This document shows, in pieces, positions 11,058 through 20,397 of a stretch of 64,000 bases of DNA (position 1 is the first letter of the stretch; each line of letters begins with the position of its first letter). The stretch covers positions 1 through 64,000 of the forward strand of contig SGPM01000132.1 in assembly GCA_004802725.1 (NCBI GenBank), given 5' to 3'. The translations under genes and the position numbers were made by a program. Under the pieces are notes generated by a model. It did no database searches, was not told where the DNA came from, and was given only the letters and a program-made list of their open reading frames with translations. The stretch comes from Antrodiella citrinella (taxonomy: Eukaryota; Basidiomycota; Agaricomycetes; Polyporales; Steccherinaceae).

Positions 11058-11940
11058 TTAATGGGTCGTAGAAATAGTCCTGACACGGAACGTCTCAGTG
11101 ACGACCGCGTTGTCCCCAAAGTTTCCGCTGACATTCCTCGTCAGCCAGGGTGCTGGCTTTTTGACTTCACTCAGAGTCGATCGTCTAGACGAGAGGCCTG
11201 GCGAAGGTAACGACGAAGAGCTACTGTCGACGTCGGTGACAATCCATGGGAAGGCTGCCATACGAGAGCGTATTTGTTAGGGCAGGGGAAGATGAAAACA
11301 TGAAGCTGTGGCGCACCTGCTGGATGTAGCAAATCCTCTATTGGCAGATTCTGAGTGCTCCCAGTGCTGCTCCGAGCTTCCCATCGAGGCACAGAGTACT
11401 CAGATGTCGTTGGAGACAGGCCCCCACTAGCTAGGTGTTTGTTAAATCTTTGGCCAGGGTGCTCCCGCCGGAAGCGTTCGAGACGTTCTTCTTTTGCAGA
11501 CTGGTACTTGCGGTCTGCTGCCGCGCGCACATGCTATGCGTCACAGCCGTTGTTAATAGAGTCTCGGGAACAGGTTCAGCAGGCTCACCTCAGCGTCCTT
11601 TCTCCACCTCTCTACAGCTTTCTCAAGCGCTCGACATTTGCCAGGTAAAGTGGCCTTCGTGATGTAGTTCTTGACAGTTTTCTTGTTATAGACAGTAGGA
11701 AAAGCTGTTGTCCAATCTAGGACACCGTATTGCGTCTTCAGTCTGTTGAAGGTGTATTGAGCTGCAGAAAGACAGAGACCAAGAATCTGGAACGTACTCT
11801 TTGAGCCGATCCATGAGCAAATTGAGCTCGGGCTGAGGAATATATTGGCGAACGTTAGCGGATCCTAATGCCTTCTCATCCAGGTGGGCGCAGCACCGTT
11901 TGAGCGTATCTAAGCATGGCTGGTGGGCAGGGGGTGACAT
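11058..11940 (-). CDS. unrecognised multi-exon protein
   Basis: No family recognised. The putative start at 11940 (MSPPAHQPCLDTLKRC) leads into an amphipathic helical region. The second exon from about 11761 continues with YTFNRLKTQYGVLDWTTAF and ALEKAVERWRKDAE. The third is rich in Arg, Glu and Lys (SAKEERLERFRREHPGQRF). The last (about 11058-11213) is Ser-rich and ends at TTH. Later junctions keep phase through GTGAGC and GTGCGC donors. The first junction does not: donors at 11797 or 11793 leave phase 2 or 0, while the good downstream frame needs phase 1. So exon 1, or a base in it, is probably wrong. It could be a DNA- or RNA-binding protein given its charge, but nothing proves it. Confidence 0.5.
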
Positions 11941-12371
11941 GGCTGGGGAAGAAAACCAAAGGACCACAAAGATGCGTTGAAAAGGAACAATAGAGTGGCG
12001 CAAGGTTACAAGGTTACGCCGCAGTGTGAGGGCCAGTGCGCAGTCAACAGAAGTGATGGAAAGAGCATACTGGTCAAAACATTGTGAGGGGCAGAAAGAA
12101 GAGCGTCGCCTCGTCGGAATCGTCTGCAGTGGCACAGATTTATATCGCGAGCTGATCTAGCCGTGCCACCGCCATTACGGTTCAAATTTCCTGCCCAACC
12201 CTGCCAAATGCCTCGTTGCAACGGGCGTCTTCTTATGTCAGCATCAAGTGTGCGTCCCTGTTAGGCAATTCGTTCTTGCTAAGAGCGTGCGGCGGACATG
12301 CGATGAATGCAAGAAAGCTACTAACTACTCGTCGGCGAGGTCCTCTACTCTTACATACTCCAATCGCATCT
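11941..12371. other. intergenic region
   Basis: Promoter side of the unrecognised minus-strand gene and 3' flank of the subtilase gene. No coding frame is supported. Confidence 0.4.
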
Positions 12372-15300
12372 TCACGGTGCCTGTACACCTACCAACGGGC
12401 TCAGCCAGCTCTCGAAGTCCTCCTCCTTCGTTGGGTCTCCGGTGACCTTCAGCGCACGCAAGAGAAGTCGATATGTACCATTTGGTATCACCGTACCGTT
12501 GGCGAAGGTGTTTGTCAGAGGAAATGAATTGAACCCTGTGCCATCCTAGTTCACACACGTCAGCGAAGCTCCATATCACATCGCACCCTTGATACGCACA
12601 TTGACGTCAGAGTTCCGCGGAAGGAAATCAAACTCGAACAATGGACCAAGCGTCTTGACCTGTGCAAACGTTCCCAGAGTTTCCGCATTCGGGAACGTGA
12701 ACAGTGACCTCTTAGTGACAGATGAGAAGCCTGGTTGGTTTGACGTCGTGGTGATGTTGACGTCTGGTGCCACGAGGTCTATCCTCAGCTGGGGTGTACC
12801 AAAGGTCAATCGCATAATCAGCGTAGGGAGGTCGTCCCCCACGAAAGTGAAATTGCTTGGACCCGAGATGAAGCTTCCGTCGGAGGCACCCAGAGCAGGT
12901 AGATCGACGCCGAAGAACACGTCGGAGGTATCAATCACCTGCGCATTCTTTAGGCTCGCCGCGAGACCAACATAGTTGACATGGAATGTCTCGTCGGCAC
13001 TAGAGATCACGATGAAGCCGGAGAAGATGGGTAGGACGCTCGAATCTGCACCTGTAGGTGCAGTGAAGTGAGCAGTCAACTTCTGCGTCTGGCCTGGGTG
13101 GACGGTGAACGAGGTCTCGCTGAACTCCACTGTGGCGAAGTCCGTCGATAAGGGTACAGGGCCGTCAGCGGGGAATGGGGTTCCCTGAAACATGTTCAGT
13201 CGGATCCTATAGCGGATGAGAGATCTAGGCTTACGGGTTGTAGTGTCAACGCCGTACCAGCCGGTACGTGGCTCAGGGTGAACGATTTCGCTGCCGGACC
13301 ATTGTTCTTCACCGTGAACGTTTGCCTGATACGAACGTAAGTCATGGTGCGAATGTGCTAAAACCGCGTCACTTACAGTGGTTTGAAGTGTGCGGTATCG
13401 TTGAGCAAGAACTCTCCTGGAGTGACGACGATGTCTGTGGTAATAGCACTGAAAGCATCCACGAGACCTCCTCCCTGAACAGCCACACTTGAAAGCGGAT
13501 CTCCATCGGTATGACTGGAGGATACCCTTTGGCCAGTCGTCTCGAACAGCGTCCGTGCACCTATTCCAACGCTCGGGGTGTTGCCTTTCACGCCAAATAA
13601 CAAAGCAGAAACACCGGCAATGAACGGAGTAGCCATTGAAGTACCCGAATCGATACCGAAGCTGCCAAGAGGAATAGGCAAGGTGGACAAGATGTTGCCA
13701 CCCGGCGCTGTTATGGCAGGTTTGAAGAACATGTCATTGGTAGGGCCAAACGACGAGAATGAGGAGATCAGCCCGCCAGTGGGATCAGGTAGAGCAAAAG
13801 ATCCTCCTGATTGAGGGAACGAGAGAGCCACCTTTTGGCCGGCCGCGAAGGCATTCACTAACTACAAAAAAGGTCTTATGAGATTGTAGTCGCGCTCTTT
13901 GCGTTTCCAAGCTTACGAATACACCGTCATCAGCTTGAATGGATGTGGCTGTGAAGTTGCCGACAGCGATGGCGCTGAATCCTGTCCCGTTACTGACAAA
14001 GTAGTATAAGAAAGTGGATAGCGTGAAATTGTCGTAAAGCTTACTCGTAGATCAAAGCAAGGGTGCCGTTCTTTGCCGCGACGTTCGTCAACTTCTGGAC
14101 CTGCGGACAAGATATATCAGTGACAACGAATGAAGACAGGAAGACGGGCCGGAACTCACGAATGTGCAAGTTCCCCGCCTGACAATGACCACGAATCCGC
14201 TTAAATCCGGGGTGGAATCAGGAAGAGGATCACAGGCATCGTCGACTATGGTAGTGTCCGTACTGGTGGCAAAGATAGGAAGAGTTCCGTTGATAGCGAG
14301 AGGAAAGAGGTCGAAGTAAGGAATAGGGTCGTGAGTGACGCCATGAACGGTAGCATTCTGGATTTGCTCGACGGTGTTGTCGAGAGACGCGCATGAGAAA
14401 GAAGAGATAGCGTTTCCTGGAGATGACGTGAAAAATGCGCCCTTTGAGCCGTCATTACCTGAAACATAGAATGCTCTGAGATTCTACGAGTAAAATGCGA
14501 ATATACAAGATGCATACCAGCTGCGATCGTGACGATCTTCCCTGTATCTGAGATACGGCTGGACACCACAGATGAGGAGCTCTCGGTCCATCCATCTGAG
14601 CCACCGAGGGACATGGTGAGAATATCCTGTCCCTCGGATACGCCGCGAAGCAATGCTTCGATAATGACTTCAGGACGCTTTTCAGCATTCATTTCGTCCG
14701 TCGGAACCACGAGGAAACTCACTGTCATCAGTCGTATCTCCTGTACAACCAAATATTCTATACGATGTCAAAGATGCTTCAAAAGCGACGCCGCTGATAT
14801 TGAACTCATTGCCGGGGTTCGCTCCGATAATCCCCTGCTCATGTCAAGGGTTATCAGATCTCTGAAAACACATTTGGGGGGCGACTCACCGCAACATGTG
14901 TCCCATGTCCATTGCACTGGTCCAGAGGACTCGGGTCGGGTATGGGCGTATTTAATCCATTGAAGGCATCCCCGACGAAGTCAAATCCACCAATGATCTT
15001 GAATCCGGGACCGATACCTCCACCCAGAACTGGATGCGTGAAATCAATACCTGTGTCAAGACTATCATGTTCTTTAATTGTAATTCACAAGTAAACAAAC
15101 GGTGTTCGGACGGACATTCCAATCTTGATTCCTTTTCCCGCGATGCCTTGAGCGTGGAGCTTATCAACACCCTACATAATATATCAGCGAGGAAGATAGC
15201 AAGGTCAAAATCTGCCTACAGTCAGGACATGGGTAGACTCTGAGTCCGGTGGTAGAGCTGGGTCATCTACGCCTGTCACGACATGAACGCTAACTGGTCT

Positions 15301-15902
15301 AACAAAAGCACAATTGCAAATTCGTGGGTCATATCTTGAAGGATAGGCTCACTTACTTGGGTGCAGGTACGCGGATGAGAGGTCGGACAGCTTTCACGCC
15401 CGGGATCTGAAGGATCTCCTTTCGGTCCTGGATGCATGATTGCTCAGCTCCCATCCCTTTCCCAAACTCTCGACGTACTTACATTTGCATTCTGTTGCCC
15501 AACGTCATATGCCAACAACGCAGGCAATTGACATTGGGAACACTTACATCGAGAGTGACGGAGGCACCCACGAAGATCCCTTCATGGTTGAACTCTTTGT
15601 TGACTTGGAAACCAACATCACGTTTGCGAAGTGCGCTGTATAGAGTCGCGTGTGGCTATCAGTGCAAAACCATCAGAGTGAGTTGATGACCAGCAACAAG
15701 AACATACATTACGAGTTTCCACCTCTCTCTTACCCGGGATGTCACCCACGCTCTCCACTTCGACTATGAACTTGTTCGGAACAGCGTTCCCCGGGACCGA
15801 TTGCTTGGAGGCATCCTGCCAAGCGGATATCGGAAACTTAGCTGCGAGCGTTGTGCCGGCGAGGGTCCAGGAGACGAGACAAGACCATGCGAAGGTCTTC
15901 AT
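12372..15902 (-). CDS. secreted subtilisin-like serine protease (S8) with PA domain
   Basis: Extracellular endopeptidase. It starts at [20 protein letters not shown], a clear signal peptide, followed by an inhibitor-type propeptide ([15 protein letters not shown]). The catalytic Asp lies in [14 protein letters not shown] (about 15050), the His in [10 protein letters not shown] (about 14905) and the Ser in [13 protein letters not shown] (about 13640), so the triad is complete. Between His and Ser, exons at about 13850-14250 encode a PA (protease-associated) insert with [13 protein letters not shown] Fn3-like beta-rich region follows (about 12576-13193). The last exon is reached by an intron ending near 12540 and closes with [13 protein letters not shown]. 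More than ten introns of about 50 bases interrupt the gene. Length is near 900 residues, normal for the fungal Vpr-like subtilases. An alternative acceptor for the last exon gives an unrelated tail and was rejected. Confidence 0.92.
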
Positions 15903-16082
15903 CTTGCGAGAAGACTTCGGTGCAGTGTAGAAATCCAAGTTCTGCACATATTTATACCCTTGAGAAGTGGCATAGCTGTCCCTACGGTCACTGAAGAGCA
16001 CATGCCGGAGTAAGTGGGGAAATAACGTGGGCAGATCGGTCACCGCAACGTTAAGGACACCATTTTCCCTCTGCTAGGGACT

Positions 16083-16629
16083 NNNNNNNNNNNNNNNNNN
16101 NNNNNNNNNNNNNNNNNNNNNNNNNNNNNNNNNNNNNNNNNNNNNNNNNNNNNNNNNNNNNNNNNNNNNNNNNNNNNNNNNNNNNNNNNNNNNNNNNNNN
16201 NNNNNNNNNNNNNNNNNNNNNNNNNNNNNNNNNNNNNNNNNNNNNNNNNNNNNNNNNNNNNNNNNNNNNNNNNNNNNNNNNNNNNNNNNNNNNNNNNNNN
16301 NNNNNNNNNNNNNNNNNNNNNNNNNNNNNNNNNNNNNNNNNNNNNNNNNNNNNNNNNNNNNNNNNNNNNNNNNNNNNNNNNNNNNNNNNNNNNNNNNNNN
16401 NNNNNNNNNNNNNNNNNNNNNNNNNNNNNNNNNNNNNNNNNNNNNNNNNNNNNNNNNNNNNNNNNNNNNNNNNNNNNNNNNNNNNNNNNNNNNNNNNNNN
16501 NNNNNNNNNNNNNNNNNNNNNNNNNNNNNNNNNNNNNNNNNNNNNNNNNNNNNNNNNNNNNNNNNNNNNNNNNNNNNNNNNNNNNNNNNNNNNNNNNNNN
16601 NNNNNNNNNNNNNNNNNNNNNNNNNNNNN
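16083..16629. other. assembly gap with patchy sequence to about 16700
   Basis: A solid run of N, then a few dozen mixed bases and Ns up to about 16700. It separates the subtilase promoter from the next readable sequence. Any gene inside cannot be judged, and the order of the two sides rests on scaffolding. Confidence 0.98.
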
Positions 16630-16978
16630 GNTNNAGNNGNNGNTGAGNNNGNTTNNCNNTTNCGTNNNNANCATTGCCTGCCAGCAGCNGCCTCACNCAG
16701 TGCACCTTCCATGTCACAGGGAGATAGCTGGAAAAAGGGCTGTGAGACATTTCCCTTTATNACTATGGNATACACTCACACGACAGTAATAAGTGAGATA
16801 CCAATACATACGTTGTAGTAAGATGTTTCCNAGGCACTACACAGTACATTACAACTTGGGAGGTCGTCGCATCGCGCCCGAAATAACCTGACGGCATTGG
16901 CCGCAGATGTAGCGCCCGTTCCCGTGACCACGACGCGTCCAGCAAGTTCGATGCCTCACTCTCACTAACTTTGACGCG

Positions 16979-17206
16979 TCATTTGAGCGCNACGTTGTGA
17001 GCTGTCACTTGCCTTTGTTTTCGTCGACTATACCATCCTACCAGAGAATGCACAAAATGAAGACTACTGACTGCCTGCAGCGCTTTGCTCACCAATATTA
17101 ATCCTGCCATATTGGGGGCGATGATGTCAGAGAACATCATCCNCCGCATCTGCCCGGAGCCAGAACTCGGTGTTGCGTCTAANACCCCTATAANGTCTGT
17201 CGCCAT
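16979..17206 (-). CDS. possible small membrane protein, uncertain
   Basis: An open frame from a Met at 17206 reads PSSGSGQMR, then a hydrophobic stretch around IIAPNMAGLILVSKALQAV and a basic tail with WYSRRKQR. That is the pattern of a short single-pass protein. It lies head to head with the cupin gene only about 90 bases away, which would mean a shared promoter. An intron starting at GTGAGC inside it is equally possible, and several Ns blur the codons. No family recognised. Confidence 0.25.
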   Translation of the reverse strand: MATDXIGXLDATPSSGSGQMRXMMFSDIIAPNMAGLILVSKALQAVSSLHFVHSLVGWYSRRKQRQVTAHNXALK

Positions 17207-17297
17207 AATGCTCGCCTGTNTCACTCTCCTCCATCGTTCTCTCTGTCGTTCAGCAACTCAAACTCGTTTCCGAAACAACACATTCATTGTTCGTACG

Positions 17298-18026
17298 ATG
17301 GCGTTCCACTACAAGCCCAANACCGAGCCTCCGAAGGACATGAAGGTCTTTAAGAACCTCACGAAGGTCGCGTCCGAGAGTAGCAAGTTCCGTCGCGTCC
17401 TTTGGACTGGGAAGAACAGCCAGGTAAGTTGCATCTTTCTCTCCCGAANNATGACGCGTTAATCAAGNNTTCAGCTCGTTATCATGACCATCCCTGTCGA
17501 GGGNGAGATTGGNGAGGTACCGTAAACAGTTCAGGATATATGCGCGCGAGTTGTTGAGCCTGTTCCAGGAAATACACACCGTGGACCANCATCTCACCTT
17601 CCACTCCGGCACAGCCAAAGCCGTGGTAAATGGCAAAANTGTGAGTGTTNNCTTAGCGAACCAAAGTCATGTTGCTGAAACCGGCGCAGGAGAGTATCAG
17701 TCCTGGTGACGTAGTGATCGTTCCAGCAGGAGCCAAACACAACGTNAGTTTGCTCGTTATTCTCGTATCACGTCCTGACTTCAACCACGCCGCAGTTCAT
17801 TAATACTGGTCAGACCCCATTGATCGTTTCCACCGTACGTAGATTCTGCTGCTTTGCTGAGCTCGAGAAGCGTCGTCTGACGCGCATATATATGCAGGTA
17901 TATGCCCCGGCAGAACACAAGGCGGACACTGTCCACGAAANCTTAGAAGAAGGAGAGAGGCTCGAAGAGGAAGGAAAGGACGAACCTCCTGCTTGGGCTA
18001 TGGAATTGCATAAGAAGGATGCTTGA
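17298..18026 (+). CDS. single-domain cupin protein
   Basis: Six exons (17298-17423, 17475-17516, 17569-17640, 17690-17743, 17796-17834, 17898-18026) give 153 residues, all in phase. The first cupin motif shows PVEGEIGEEIHTVDQHLTFH with metal-ligand His. The second shows SPGDVVIVPAGAKHNFIN, ending the barrel. It resembles the small mannose-6-phosphate-isomerase-like cupins that are widespread in bacteria and fungi. Such proteins are usually metal-dependent enzymes or sugar binders, and the substrate is not predictable here. The C-terminal tail is acidic and charged (LEEGERLEEEGK). No signal peptide is seen, so it is probably cytosolic. Ns affect a few codons but not the frame. Confidence 0.88.
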
Positions 18027-18137
18027 TCGCGCAAGGGACTCGGAGATACGTTTCGTTTTAGCAAGAGAAATAGGAAGCAGTCCATTCACTTCAGTGTAAA
18101 AGTGTAACAATATTAATACGATAACATCCACCACGCG

Positions 18138-18417
18138 TTATTGGCTTCTCTGACAAACATACCAGNGACACTACTCGGTGNTATGATTTACGAGCTTCAA
18201 GTTATGTTCACCGACTCCTCGCAAGGTATGCCCGTTATTCTACCTGCAGAACCCCAGCTCTTCCTGAGTCCCTNTTGTTGTAGTCATCACTGCAGACCAC
18301 TTGGCAACATTCGGAATAAAGCGCACGGGGAACATCGTCGAGAACGCTGTAGATTTCCTGCTTCGGCCGATTCGATGTCACTTGAGGAGTCGAAACATAA
18401 CTGTGTACAGATGGTAA
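18138..18417 (+). pseudogene. aquaporin relic, last two exons only
   Basis: The stretch ASLTNIP..LLG.MIYEL..MFTDSS matches the second-to-last exon of the aquaporin at 8312-9909 (ASLTNLPATFFGAMFYELMF). An intron with GTATGC donor and TTGTAG acceptor at the same point follows. The last exon then begins VITADHLATFGIKR against VVTASSLAVLAGQK in the full gene. Two residues (Gln-Val) are inserted before MFTDSS. Exons one to nine are missing, and the upstream 100 bases belong to the 3' end of the cupin gene. It therefore cannot make a channel. Confidence 0.75.
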
Positions 18418-18619
18418 ATTCTGAGGCGTAGGATTAGGCTCACACTGTCCGTCCGAGTCGCCCTTCTTGAACATTGCTTTAGACTCGAAGTGAGNTTCCC
18501 TGTATGCTCGTAGGACTCTCTGATTCGTACATTACACTGTAGCCAGATCAATGCATCGCACCCTGTATAAACTGTCTTGTCGCATCCAAGCTACTACATC
18601 AGCGATATCAATCTGACAG

Positions 18620-19965
18620 TCACTTGTCCTTTGCATCCTGCAGACTCCGCAAANTCCCACTCGTCACCATAAGACAGCTATCCCGCATGCTCCACAAGTA
18701 GAACTCCAGCAACACCGAAACGACAGAGACGAAAGATCCCCGCAACACATCGAACACAGACGCTCTGCGACGCCTCAGCGTCCACACCCGCTGTGGCCAC
18801 CACAATTTCTTCGTGATCTTAGACCACTCCTGCGAGAGTTGTGAGGCGTCTGGTCGTAATGCCGGGTCACCGTTGGTCATTTGATCTATCAGTGGTTTCA
18901 TGAAGTCGAGGTTGTCGTATTTCTGCGATAACATCATTCCTATCAGTCCTCATACCTATGACATATACAGCACTCAAGCACGTACGTCGTATAGATACTT
19001 CTCAAGCATATCCCCGGTCATGACTACATCCATCGCGGTAGCGTTAGAATGAACGGATTCCGCTTTCGCGTCAACTGCATGTATTATCCTAGCAGTGAGC
19101 GATTCCACTATTGTAGCGTGCCTGAAGTTTATGAGGTAATATTTCACAGGACGTCGCCATGATCGAGTGCGATGCTTGGCGGGTGTATGACTGTCTGGAA
19201 GGGAGTCTGTACTAACAGGGTGAAATCCATCAGGGTAGAGTGGACTAGCGTCCATGCCGAAATTTGGATATGTGCAGTTCCTGGTAAGAGGTCGGGTCAG
19301 CGAACGAGAAAATAAAGATTTCTGCAGTTGTCTCGCCTATGTACGAATCCTGCTTCGTGCGAAAATTCGAGACCCTGAGGGATGCTGTTAGCACCAAACT
19401 TCAGCGAATCACACTGACCCAGCTACTTACTTCGAATATCTGAGTAACAAAATCAATCACATCCTCCACAGTCCGCAGCGCCGGAGAGTCAAAGTGCCTG
19501 AGGAATGGAATCACCATGAAGGTGAGAGCAGGTTCGACATCGTCACAGAACATGTCGAGCACGGGTGGACAATGATTCCTGGGATCCGAACTCCGAGGCT
19601 CCTGTGCCATGCACAGAGCTATAGTCGACTCGGTATCGCCAGTCTTCAATCGTCGTATGTGTACGAGTTTCCCATCTGAGATCCGCGTTGCGTCGATCGT
19701 GCAAGCTGTAGGCTTAGAAATTCGAAGGTCAGTGTCGTGTATTTGTTCCGCAGCAAAGGAGAACACGCACCGGATAGACAATCGCATCCTCAGGAAACGT
19801 CGTCAGTTCCTTTAAGCCTATCAGCCACGATGGCTCCCAGTTTGGATGATATCTAGGTCGTAGCATGTACCCACGCGATTCCAGGAAAGGCTGCTTGTCC
19901 CGCCAGAATACCTCTCTTGGCGTCAAGAAGTGATGGCCGATCGGAATTCGTATAGTCTGCTTCAT
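18620..19965 (-). CDS. kinase-like protein with degenerate catalytic site (pseudokinase)
   Basis: Five exons (19965-19771, 19712-19431, 19374-19337, 19280-18986, 18922-18620) give 370 residues with no stop and all phases consistent. Exon order and the 38-base third exon are the same as in the intact copy at 3356. The N-lobe matches (REVFWRDKQPFLESRGYMLR, then TIDATRISDGKLV). The catalytic loop reads FVHRNCTYPN, so the HRD Asp is Asn. The DFG position reads YYLINFRHA, so the magnesium-binding Asp is Asn and Gly is Arg. The activation segment is shortened, and the C-lobe keeps LRPDASQLSQEW. The intron after HR needs a GC donor (GCGAGA). A kinase reaction is unlikely, while a scaffold or inhibitor role is possible. 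It faces the aquaporin relic. Confidence 0.8.
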
Positions 19966-20397
19966 ATTTGGATTTCGAGTGTGTCGATTGTGTCGTGTGT
20001 CGTGAAAAGCGTCCAGCGCCACAGTTCTTTGACTCCTGGCTTAATGCTAGTGAGTGTTAGAAACAGGTATGAGAGCGTTCCAGCAGCGAGTTTTGTATGT
20101 AGAGAGGGGGTCACAACGTGAGAAACAATGCGAGGCTTGTACCCTCAAGGCAACATCAGGAGACAAAGGGAGGTAAGCAACCATCATGGGAACGTCAAGG
20201 TTGTTCCAAGCTCGACATACGGAGAACAATAGCGTCGTTGTGTTGTGGGTGTATGCAGACGCCCCTTGTGTGCGCCTTCATGGAGGTGTGTGTGAACGTT
20301 TGGCTTATAGCCACGCGAGGCGGGATTAAAAGTAATATGATTAGCGCATTACATACAACAGCAAATCTTCCGCACTGCATGTAGATATCAAAGCACT
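19966..20397. other. intergenic region
   Basis: Upstream of the pseudokinase gene and downstream of the sphingosine-1-phosphate lyase gene. Small frames on both strands (60-90 codons) overlap and show no motif. Nothing else seen. Confidence 0.4.

Noticed and set aside
12325..12579. Alternative C-terminus of the subtilase ([20 protein letters not shown]).
   Set aside because: A later acceptor, after GGATGGCACAG, gives the conserved subtilase ending with [13 protein letters not shown], so this frame is a shadow.
16040..16775. Minus-strand frames of over 200 codons across the gap.
   Set aside because: They consist almost wholly of N and carry no information.
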